Source of the DNA: Pseudomonas inefficax
Lineage (GTDB): Bacteria; Pseudomonadota; Gammaproteobacteria; Pseudomonadales; Pseudomonadaceae
Assembly: GCF_900277125.1 (NCBI RefSeq)
Contig: NZ_OPYN01000156.1
Span: 1-51,788 of the forward strand
Reading direction: 5' to 3'
DNA length: 51,788 nucleotides
Below are positions 24,274 to 31,595 of this stretch, piece after piece; positions within the stretch are counted from its first letter, which is position 1, and each line of letters opens with the position of its first letter. The notes beneath the pieces were generated by a model. It saw only the letters and a list, made by a program, of their open reading frames with translations, was not told where the DNA came from and made no database searches. The translations under genes and the position numbers were made by a program.

Positions 24274-25988
24274 GGTTGCTCCTTGGCCAGCCACACGCTG
24301 GTGAACAGGGGAACATTGTGCGAACCATCGAACAGCACGCCGCCGACCGCATTGCGGTAGGCCAGCAGCATCTGGCTTTCCACTGAAGGCACAGCCGGTA
24401 CTGTCTCGCCCAGGCGTTGCTGGGCCTGGCGATACAGCTCGCGGCGTTGCGCCGGGTCGGTGCTGCGCCGGGCGGCGCCGAGCAACTGGTCAAGGGTGGC
24501 GTCACGGAAGTGGCCGACGTTCTGGCCGATCATTCGTGTGCTGGGGATGGATTGGCTGTGGTAGAGGATGTACAGGCCATCGGCCGTGTTGGTGTGCCAG
24601 TAGCCGCCGCCGATGGCGTCGAAGTTGCCGCGGTAACGCAGCTCCATGACCTTGCTCAGCGGCAGCAACTCGATGCGCAGGTCGAAGCCGACCTTGCGCA
24701 GGTCCGCCTGGGCCGCCACCGAGACATTGGCCGGGAACGCCGGGTTGTCATAGGTCAGCAAGGTCGCCCCGAGGCGCTGGCCCGCACGGCTGCGATAGCC
24801 TTCGGCATCACGCTCGGTCCAGCCGGCGGCGTCGAGCAAGCGCCCGGCTTCGGCCGGGTCGAAGGCCAGGGTGTCGCGGGCCACCGGGTCATAACCAGGC
24901 GTATTCACGGCAAGGAAGTCTCCCTTGGCCAGGTATTCGCCGAAGCCGGAAATCCATGCCAGGCCATCACGGTCGATGGCCTTGGCCACGGCCTGGCGCA
25001 CCCGCACATCATCGAACGGCGCACGTTCGACATTGAAGGTGATGCTGCGCGATGGGTTGCCCTTGCGAATACGATTGCGCAGGGTCAGTTGCGGGTTGGC
25101 GCGGATCGCTGCGGCATTCTGCGCCGGTGCGTCCAGGGCCATGTCGTTGTCGGCAGCTTCCAGCGAGGTGTAGCGGATCATCGCTTCAGGCACGTAGCTC
25201 AGCTCGATGCCATCCAGATACGCCTCGCCCTGGTGGTTGATCGCCGGCGGCGCCCAGTTGTACCCCGGGCGGCGAACAAAGCTGGCACGCTGGTCGCGCA
25301 CCCAGCCGGTCAACACGAAAGGCCCGGTGCCGATGGGCTGACTGGCAATGGTCTTGGGCGCCTCGAGGATCTGCCGTGGCGAGATCATCCCCAGCCAGGC
25401 CTGCGACAGTACATCGAGAAACGGCGCATAGGGCGCACGCAGGGTTGCCTCGAATGTGTACTCGTCCACCACCCTCCCCTGCAGGTACGGCGCGATATAG
25501 GCGGCGGCCAGTGGCGACTTGGTCGTCGGGTCGCGCATGTGTTCGAGGTTGACCCTTACCGCCTCGGCGTTGAAGCGCTCGCCATCGCTGAAAGTGACGT
25601 CGTCACGCAGGTGGAAGGTGTAGGTCAGGCCGTCGGCGCTGATGTCCCAGCTTTTCGCCAGCCACGGAGTGAGGGTGCCGTCTTCGGCCTGGTACACCAG
25701 GCAGTCGAACAGGATGCGGCCCATCCACTGCATGTTGCCATTGGACAGCGCGTGGATATCGAAGCTGCCAGCGTCGCTCGCCGCCGACACGCGCAGCGTG
25801 CCACCGCGATTGCCGGGCTGCTGCTCGACGAAATCGCTGGCCGGGTAGCGCATCACGCCGTTCACTTCGCTGAGCGCTTCGCCCTTGAGCGGCGCCTGGC
25901 TCTGCGCGGACATGGCGGGTGAGCAGGCGGCAGCCAACAGCGCGCTGGCCACCAGGCATGTATTGAATAATCGAGAATTCAGCTGCAC
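24270..25988 (-). CDS. Family 5 substrate-binding lipoprotein (second system)
   Basis: The protein has 572 residues from a GTG start with AAAGGG 7 bases upstream. A lipoprotein signal with LLAAAC puts the lipidated Cys at about residue 22. The SBP_bac_5 pattern is clear: GGTLRVSAASDAGSFDIHAL, LAKSWDISADGLTYTFHLRD, ERAPFDDVRVRQAV, and GGGYWHTNTADGLY. It is paralogous to the protein at 13297-14931, sharing the NWAPPA and N-H-Q-G segments in the ligand-binding half. It is the first of eight genes in one minus-strand operon, driven by a sigma-54-like promoter. Ligand unknown. Confidence 0.9.
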   Translation of the reverse strand: MQLNSRLFNTCLVASALLAAACSPAMSAQSQAPLKGEALSEVNGVMRYPASDFVEQQPGNRGGTLRVSAASDAGSFDIHALSNGNMQWMGRILFDCLVYQAEDGTLTPWLAKSWDISADGLTYTFHLRDDVTFSDGERFNAEAVRVNLEHMRDPTTKSPLAAAYIAPYLQGRVVDEYTFEATLRAPYAPFLDVLSQAWLGMISPRQILEAPKTIASQPIGTGPFVLTGWVRDQRASFVRRPGYNWAPPAINHQGEAYLDGIELSYVPEAMIRYTSLEAADNDMALDAPAQNAAAIRANPQLTLRNRIRKGNPSRSITFNVERAPFDDVRVRQAVAKAIDRDGLAWISGFGEYLAKGDFLAVNTPGYDPVARDTLAFDPAEAGRLLDAAGWTERDAEGYRSRAGQRLGATLLTYDNPAFPANVSVAAQADLRKVGFDLRIELLPLSKVMELRYRGNFDAIGGGYWHTNTADGLYILYHSQSIPSTRMIGQNVGHFRDATLDQLLGAARRSTDPAQRRELYRQAQQRLGETVPAVPSVESQMLLAYRNAVGGVLFDGSHNVPLFTSVWLAKEQP

Positions 25989-26026
25989 AACGGGCCCTTT
26001 ATATAGACGGCTACATAAAGGGCTAT

Positions 26027-26042
26027 TGCAGTTGTCGTGCCA
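26027..26042 (-). promoter_or_regulatory. Sigma-54-type promoter of the eight-gene importer/monooxygenase operon
   Basis: Minus-strand TGGCACGACAACTGCA differs from the consensus TGGCACG-N4-TTGCA at one base. GG-N10-GC spacing is exact. The implied start near 26015 gives a leader of about 27 bases. Confidence 0.75.
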
Positions 26043-26189
26043 GCGCTAACACTGCGCATTCATTGGGGTTAGTTCAATCCACCTGACGCATTAACCATAC
26101 AAACTGTTTCATCCCTGTTGCGCTGACAACATCCAACCCTTTGGGCTGCGCTGTCGCGCAGATAACTGAAGTTGCAAGCAACCCGCTTC

Positions 26190-26280
26190 CCCTGTGGGAG
26201 CGGCTTTAGCCGCGAAGAATCGAACGCGGTGCATGGCACCGGCTACGCCGGTGTTCGCGGGCATGCCCGCTCTCACAGGG
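26190..26280. repeat. Inverted REP pair in the divergent control region
   Basis: Facing copies at 26190-26216 and 26254-26280 (gggagcggctttagccgcgaa and ttcgcgggcatgcccgctct). They separate the two divergent promoters. Confidence 0.85.
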
Positions 26281-26464
26281 ATCGCCCAGCCTTTAGAAAT
26301 TGAGTAAGACAGTTGCTCCCACAGGTTGCGCCATAGCATTCGGATATTTGGATATAACCTGCACTGTTCCGCAAACAACAGAGGCGCAACAAAATTTGCT
26401 GTTTTGTTCAGCACTTCACAGTAAAACTTTGGCCACACCCCCAAACTTCCGGCCTTTCGCCAGC

Positions 26465-26480
26465 TGGCACAGAAACTGCT
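26465..26480 (+). promoter_or_regulatory. Sigma-54-type promoter of the TonB-dependent receptor
   Basis: TGGCACAGAAACTGCT has exact GG-N10-GC spacing, a perfect TGGCAC -24 box and CTGC at -12. The start would be near 26492, leaving a leader of about 60 bases. Confidence 0.7.
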
Positions 26481-26554
26481 CTTACACATTCCGACAGGCC
26501 TGACTATTCCCATAGAACGCCGAGGACCTACGATGACTTGCAAGGAACTGAACG

Positions 26555-28666
26555 ATGCGTGCGATTCAACCCCATCCACTGCGCCTGGCCATCCGCCACG
26601 CCGCCCTGGCCACCGCGGCCACGGCCCTTCTGGCCCCGGTCACGGTACTGGCCGCTGAGCAAACCCTGGGCACAGTGACCGTGCAGGCCGCCAAGCAATC
26701 CGAAGTGCAACAGGCCGCCAGCGCCCTGGCCGAGGTGCCCGGCGGCACCAGCGTGGTCGACAGCGAAGAGGTCGCCAAAGGCCGCACTGCCACACTGCAG
26801 GACACCCTCGGCTACCAGCCAGGGGTATTCGTGCAGTCCACCGGCGGCAACGACGCTGCGAAGATCTCGATCCGCGGCTCCGGTGCCAATACCTCGCCCG
26901 GCTATTTCCGTGAGGGCATCAAGTTCCTGTTCGACGGCCTGCCGCTGACCGGCCCTGGCGGCACACCCTACGAATTCCTCAACGCCAGCGGCGTGAACTA
27001 CACCGAGATCCTGCGCGGCGCCAACGCCTTTCAATATGGAGCGCTGACCCTCGGCGGCGCGGTCAACTTCGTCAACCACAGTGGCTACAGCGCCCCTGGC
27101 CTGCGCGTGCGCGCCGAGGCCGGCAGCTACCACTACCAGAAGCAAAGCATCAGCTACGGAGGGGTCGAGGGCGACCTGGACTACTACCTGCAGGCCGACA
27201 ACTACCGCAACGAGGGTTTCCGCGACTACAGCCTGTCGAAAAGCTCCGGCATCGTCGCCAATGCCGGCTACCGCTTCAGCCCCAAGCTGGAAACCCGGCT
27301 GCTGCTGCGCTACCGCGACGAAACCCACAACGACCCCAGCGCCACCACCCTCAACGCCGCACTGCACCACCCGCGCCGTGCCAGCGCCACCGCCGAGAGC
27401 AGCGGCGCCGGTGCGCGCCGCCCGGGCAGCATCTGGGTAGGCAGCAAGACCACTTATACCTTCGACGACGATGCACGGCTGACCTTCGGCCTGTCGTATC
27501 ACGACTATCGCCATACCAACAGCCCGCGCAGCCCGAGCAATCCCAGTTACTGGGACTGGCACGACCTCGGCCTGCTGTTGGGCTACGATCGCGTCGACTA
27601 CCTGTTCGGCCACGAAAGCCGCAGCAACATTGCCTTTACCTCGACCCAGCACCTGCGTGGCGGGGTGAACTCGGCCAATGACGACAAGCTGTCGCTCAAG
27701 CAGGTCAACTACAAGGATTCGTTCGACCGGGTGATTGCCCTGGGCAACGATATCAACCTGGTCGACAACCTCTGGCTCACCAGCGGCGTGTCGTTCATCA
27801 ACGTACGGCGCAAGATCAACATCGACCACGCGGTAAACCCCAACACCACCACCTTCCCGCAGCACGTGGACTACGACAACTGGAGCGTCGCCCCGCGCAT
27901 CGGACTGCGCTACGAGTTCAGCCCGAACCTGCAGGTATTCACCAACTTCAGTCGCAGCATCGACCCGCCTGCTTCGTGGGAATATTCGGGCTCCGGCCCG
28001 GCCCTGCCTTACATCCGCCCGTTGGTGGAGCAGAAGGCCAACACCTTCGAGGTCGGAATCAAGGGCTCGCACGGCATCTTCGATGGCAGCCTGGCCCTGT
28101 ACCGCTCGTGGATCCACGACGAACTGCTGAATGTGCAAATCATCCCCGCCACGTCATCGTCGGCAGCGGTCACCGGCGCCTTCAACGCCTCACCAACCAT
28201 CCACCAGGGGGTCGAAGCCGGCCTCAACACCCGCCTCTGGGAAAACCCTCAAGGCGACCTGGTACGCTGGCGTCAGGTGTACACCTACAACGACTTCTAC
28301 TACCGGCATGACGACAGGTTCGGGGACAACCAGCTGCCGGGCGTGCCCAAACACATCTACCAGGGCGAACTGCAGTACCAGGACCATAGCGGCTGGTACA
28401 CCGGAATCAACGTGCAGTCAGCCTCGCGCACGGCAGTGGACTACGCCAACAGCCTGTATGCGCCGTCGTACACCATCTGGGGGGCGAACCTGGGGTATGA
28501 AGCGCCGAAGGGCAACTGGAAAGTGTCGCTGGACCTGAAGAACCTGGCGAACAAGGCATACGTGACGGCAGTGACGCCGGTGTACAACGCGCGCGGGCAG
28601 GACACCGCGTCGTTCTGGCCGGGAGACGGGATTGGCGCATACGTGGGGGTCGAGTACAGGTACTGA
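26555..28666 (+). CDS. TonB-dependent outer-membrane receptor lacking sulfur amino acids
   Basis: The protein has 703 residues. A signal peptide ends near VTVLA-AEQ (~34). A plug domain follows, about 50-170 (GTVTVQA near the TonB-box position, LQDTLGYQPGVFVQS, ISIRGSG, LGGAVNFVN). A 22-strand beta-barrel ends in the aromatic YVGVEYRY. Such receptors take up scarce or large ligands with TonB energy. My reading finds no Cys and no Met after the initiator, so the mature protein would contain no sulfur. AAGGA lies 10 bases before the ATG. It is divergent from the importer operon and very likely supplies the same substrate. The ligand is not known; an iron-siderophore role is possible but fits the sulfur-poor setting less well. 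Confidence 0.88.
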   Translation: MRAIQPHPLRLAIRHAALATAATALLAPVTVLAAEQTLGTVTVQAAKQSEVQQAASALAEVPGGTSVVDSEEVAKGRTATLQDTLGYQPGVFVQSTGGNDAAKISIRGSGANTSPGYFREGIKFLFDGLPLTGPGGTPYEFLNASGVNYTEILRGANAFQYGALTLGGAVNFVNHSGYSAPGLRVRAEAGSYHYQKQSISYGGVEGDLDYYLQADNYRNEGFRDYSLSKSSGIVANAGYRFSPKLETRLLLRYRDETHNDPSATTLNAALHHPRRASATAESSGAGARRPGSIWVGSKTTYTFDDDARLTFGLSYHDYRHTNSPRSPSNPSYWDWHDLGLLLGYDRVDYLFGHESRSNIAFTSTQHLRGGVNSANDDKLSLKQVNYKDSFDRVIALGNDINLVDNLWLTSGVSFINVRRKINIDHAVNPNTTTFPQHVDYDNWSVAPRIGLRYEFSPNLQVFTNFSRSIDPPASWEYSGSGPALPYIRPLVEQKANTFEVGIKGSHGIFDGSLALYRSWIHDELLNVQIIPATSSSAAVTGAFNASPTIHQGVEAGLNTRLWENPQGDLVRWRQVYTYNDFYYRHDDRFGDNQLPGVPKHIYQGELQYQDHSGWYTGINVQSASRTAVDYANSLYAPSYTIWGANLGYEAPKGNWKVSLDLKNLANKAYVTAVTPVYNARGQDTASFWPGDGIGAYVGVEYRY

Positions 28667-28712
28667 GCAGGCGGCCACGCGTTTGATGGCACGTCCGTTG
28701 TGCATTCGAAAC

Positions 28713-28735
28713 CGAGCACCGTCCCACGGTGCTCG
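28713..28735 (+). other. Perfect 10-pair hairpin after the receptor gene
   Basis: Arms 28713-28722 and 28726-28735 (CGAGCACCGT / ACGGTGCTCG) close around CCC, 47 bases past the receptor stop. There is no T-run, so it is a transcript 3'-end hairpin or weak terminator. Confidence 0.5.
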
Positions 28736-28795
28736 ATCTCGAGGAGCGCTGTTCGCGCCGAAGGGCTTCACAAGGTAAATGGAAAGGTTTCAGCA

Positions 28796-28809
28796 TTGAC
28801 CTGAATCAA
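28796..28809 (+). promoter_or_regulatory. ANR/Fnr box
   Basis: TTGACCTGAATCAA matches TTGAT-N4-ATCAA at 9 of 10 fixed positions. A TAAACA -10 candidate at 28832-28837 places the box near -41.5, the usual activating position, for the gene at 28867. Confidence 0.65.
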
Positions 28810-28866
28810 TCAAACGCCATGGGCGGTGTTGTAAACAGCACACCGAACATAGGGGGATGAAGTTTG

Positions 28867-29178
28867 ATGAGCGAGTCCAACCAGGCAACCAGAATTATCT
28901 GCAACAATCTTGAACTGGCCGATCAGTTGCGCCAGTTGCTGGCGCCTATCGCACCCGATTGCGAGGTGTTGAGCACGTCTGACAATTGCAGTGCCGTACC
29001 GCTTTGTCGCTGGCTCGGTGAAGCTCAGTTGGGCTCGGCTGGGCAGGTACAGGCTGCACTGCTGGATGCCACCGAGGTGCTCGAACAAACCCGACACGCC
29101 TTCAAGTCCCGCGAACTGGGTTTGCTGCGGCGACGCTTGGTTGCATTGCTGGATAAATTGTCGGAAGATCCCCAATGA
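28867..29178 (+). CDS. Small unknown protein under a probable ANR box
   Basis: The protein has 103 residues, no signal peptide and no membrane helix. It has three Cys (RIICNN, PDCEV, DNCSAVPLC, with a fourth at the end of the last) in its first half and a charged helical C-terminus (SRELGLLRRRLVALLDKL). I do not recognise the family. AGGGGG lies about 10 bases before the ATG; a TTG just 5' is an alternative. It is monocistronic: a strong terminator follows. The ANR box suggests expression at low oxygen. Its place before an oxygen-sensing signalling operon hints at a related role, but nothing in the sequence proves this. Confidence 0.6.
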   Translation: MSESNQATRIICNNLELADQLRQLLAPIAPDCEVLSTSDNCSAVPLCRWLGEAQLGSAGQVQAALLDATEVLEQTRHAFKSRELGLLRRRLVALLDKLSEDPQ

Positions 29179-29252
29179 TGTAAATGTGCCATCACCAGGT
29201 TCCGCCCTGCGGGAACCGGCTTTGCCGAGCAGGATAATAGGCCTGAAAGACG

Positions 29253-29307
29253 AAGCGCCGTGGCAACAAGTTCTCGAGCAGAACTTGTTGCCACGGCGCT
29301 TTTTTTT
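29253..29307 (+). terminator. Very strong rho-independent terminator
   Basis: Arms 29253-29274 and 29280-29301 form a perfect 22-pair stem around CGAGC, followed by a run of eight T (29300-29307). It ends the small ANR-box gene and insulates the downstream operon. Confidence 0.93.
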
Positions 29308-29348
29308 GTTCAGCACAAAGGAATCTTCTCCAACACCGGGGGATGTGA

Positions 29349-31595
29349 ATGAAGGTGACAAAAGACCTCGAGGAACTGCTCAAGCGTATCCGTCTCGATC
29401 ACGCCGAGATTGTCGAACGCTTTCGTTTTCTTGACTGGAGCGCCGAAGATGCCAGGCGACTAGGCGCAGCAGCTCAGTACATGGCCCCGTCCCAGCAGGC
29501 TTTCGTCGACCATCTGTACCGTCACCTGGCGGAATTCTCCACGCCGTCTGCGTTGCTTCGCACACCGGAGGTCACCGCCCGCTTGAAGCAGAGCCAGGCT
29601 GAGTATTACCAGTGCCTGTGGGGCGGCCCCTACGATGAAACCTACGTCAACGGCCGCCTGCGCATCGGTGTAATCCACCAGCAGATCGGCCTGGAGTTGA
29701 AGTGGTACCTCGGCAGCTATCGCCTGTATCTCGATGACATGCTTGAAAGCGTGTTCGGCGACAGCCCGGATGCCACGCTCTATTCAAGCCTGTTGAAGGC
29801 GGTGTTCTTCGACATGACGCTGGCCATCGATACTTACAGTGCGACCCAGCACAAGGCGCTGGAAGACAGTGAGGCGCGCTTCGCCCGCGCGCTGCGCGGT
29901 GCCAACGACGGGCTGTGGGACTGGCATGTCGATCAGGATCGGCTTTACGTTTCGGAGCGTTGGGCCAGCATGCTCGGCCTCAGCCGCGATTGCATCGGCG
30001 AGAGCAGTTCCAGCTGGTTCGGTCGCGTGCACCCGGACGACCTACCGGATTTTCGCCATGCCATCGATGCCCATCTTCAAGGGCAGACATCGTCCGTTCA
30101 CCATGAGTACCGGATCCGCAAGCACAACGGTGACTACATCTGGGTCCTGGCGCGAGGGGTCGCCGAAATGACCACCCCTGGCGAGCTGCGCATGGCTGGC
30201 TCGCAGTCTGATATCAGTGCACGCAAGGATGCCGAGCAGCGCCTCCAGCATACCGCCCAGCATGACCCGTTGACCGGCCTGGCCAACCGTATCCGGCTTG
30301 ACGAGCAGATGCAGAAGACCTTCAGGAAGCAGCGCAAGGGCGGGGACTACGAGGCGCTGCTGTTCATCGACCTGGACCGCTTCAAGCTGATCAACGACAG
30401 CCTCGGCCATAACGTCGGTGATCGCGTGCTGGTGGAAGTTGCAGCGCGCTTGAAAGAGTCGCTGCGCCCCACAGACCAACTGTTCCGCTTCGGCGGCGAC
30501 GAATTCATCGTCCTGCTTCACGACCTCACCTGCGACCGCGACGCCGAGCAGATATCCCAACGCATTCTCGACAACCTGCATCGACCGCTGCACATGGACG
30601 GCCGTACCCTGGTGGTCAGCGCCAGCATCGGCATTGCGCCATTGCACGACGATGGCAAGGCCCTGGATGTCCTGCAGGCTGCCGACCTTGCCCTCTACCG
30701 AGCCAAGTCTGCCGGCAAGGCGCGGTTCGCCCACTACGACGAAACCTTGCAGGACACCGCACAGCAGCATCTGGAACTGGAGTCGGCGCTAGGCCAGGCG
30801 TTGCAGCAGAACGAATTCGAACTGTACTACCAACCCATCTATCGTCTGGGCCAAGGGACACCGCTGGTGACCGGGGTCGAAGCGCTACTGCGGTGGCGCC
30901 ATGGCGAACGTGTGATCTCGCCACTTGAGTTCATCCCTGCGCTGGAGGAATCCGGCGAGATCATCCGCGTCGGCGAATGGGTACTGCGCCAGGCCTGTCA
31001 GCAGACCCGGGCCTGGCAACTGGCCGGGCATGAGCGCCTGCGCTGCTCGGTGAACATTTCCAGCACCCAACTGGAACAGGCCGACTTCACCCTCCGGCTG
31101 ATCGATATCCTGCAAGAAAGCGGCCTGCCTCCCGCCAGCCTGATCCTGGAAATAACCGAAAGCCAACTGATGCATGACGACATGGACACATTGGCCTGTC
31201 TGCACGAGTTGACCAGCCTTGGTGTTCTGCTGGCACTGGATGATTTCGGCACGGGTTACTCCTCGCTTGGCTACCTTACGCGCTTTCCACTGCACATCCT
31301 CAAGCTCGACAAGAGCTTCATCACCGGCGTCCCTTACGAGAACAAACAGAGCGCGATCAGCCAGGCGATCATTGTTCTCGGCCGTAGCCTCGGCCTGGAA
31401 GTAGTGGCCGAAGGCATCGAGAGTTCGGCCCAGCTCGAATTCGTGGTCGGTGAAGGCTGCCACTACGCCCAAGGTTACTGGTTCAGTCGGCCACAACCCG
31501 CCGCCCAGATACAACACCTGCTCAGCACAGAAGACCGTTTCGAGGGAAGCGCAGTTGCGCGGCGCGTACCAGTCAGTTCAGGAGAAAAACAATGA
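29349..31595 (+). CDS. Globin-coupled sensor with PAS, GGDEF and EAL domains (c-di-GMP turnover)
   Basis: The protein has 748 residues. Residues ~1-165 are a globin-coupled sensor domain with the probable haem-binding His110 (LRIGVIHQQIGLELKWYLGSY region). A PAS domain spans ~172-292. A GGDEF domain spans ~300-465 with intact GGDEF at 382-386 and an inhibitory I-site RPTD five residues before it. An EAL domain spans ~480-735 with EAL at 511-513, DDFGTGYSS and VAEGIE. Both enzyme domains keep their key residues, so it could make or degrade c-di-GMP in response to bound O2. The stop overlaps the aer start (ATGA). From memory it matches the P. putida gene paired with aer1 (PP_2258), known to affect motility. 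Confidence 0.88.
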   Translation: MKVTKDLEELLKRIRLDHAEIVERFRFLDWSAEDARRLGAAAQYMAPSQQAFVDHLYRHLAEFSTPSALLRTPEVTARLKQSQAEYYQCLWGGPYDETYVNGRLRIGVIHQQIGLELKWYLGSYRLYLDDMLESVFGDSPDATLYSSLLKAVFFDMTLAIDTYSATQHKALEDSEARFARALRGANDGLWDWHVDQDRLYVSERWASMLGLSRDCIGESSSSWFGRVHPDDLPDFRHAIDAHLQGQTSSVHHEYRIRKHNGDYIWVLARGVAEMTTPGELRMAGSQSDISARKDAEQRLQHTAQHDPLTGLANRIRLDEQMQKTFRKQRKGGDYEALLFIDLDRFKLINDSLGHNVGDRVLVEVAARLKESLRPTDQLFRFGGDEFIVLLHDLTCDRDAEQISQRILDNLHRPLHMDGRTLVVSASIGIAPLHDDGKALDVLQAADLALYRAKSAGKARFAHYDETLQDTAQQHLELESALGQALQQNEFELYYQPIYRLGQGTPLVTGVEALLRWRHGERVISPLEFIPALEESGEIIRVGEWVLRQACQQTRAWQLAGHERLRCSVNISSTQLEQADFTLRLIDILQESGLPPASLILEITESQLMHDDMDTLACLHELTSLGVLLALDDFGTGYSSLGYLTRFPLHILKLDKSFITGVPYENKQSAISQAIIVLGRSLGLEVVAEGIESSAQLEFVVGEGCHYAQGYWFSRPQPAAQIQHLLSTEDRFEGSAVARRVPVSSGEKQ

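Larger units (their letters stand above)
25989..26554. other. Divergent control region between the importer operon and the TonB receptor
   Basis: This 566-base gap carries two outward-facing sigma-54-like promoters (26027-26042 minus, 26465-26480 plus), a REP pair between them, and several short inverted repeats that could bind activators: TGTTG-N6-CAACA (26116-26131), GTTGC-AA-GCAAC (26171-26182) and AACAAAA-N7-TTTTGTT (26388-26408). No RNA gene was recognised. Confidence 0.6.

Noticed and set aside
26528..28138. A long open frame antisense to the TonB receptor.
   Set aside because: It is explained by high GC and third-position bias; it has Val/Ala-rich shadow composition and no domain, and the receptor frame is clear.
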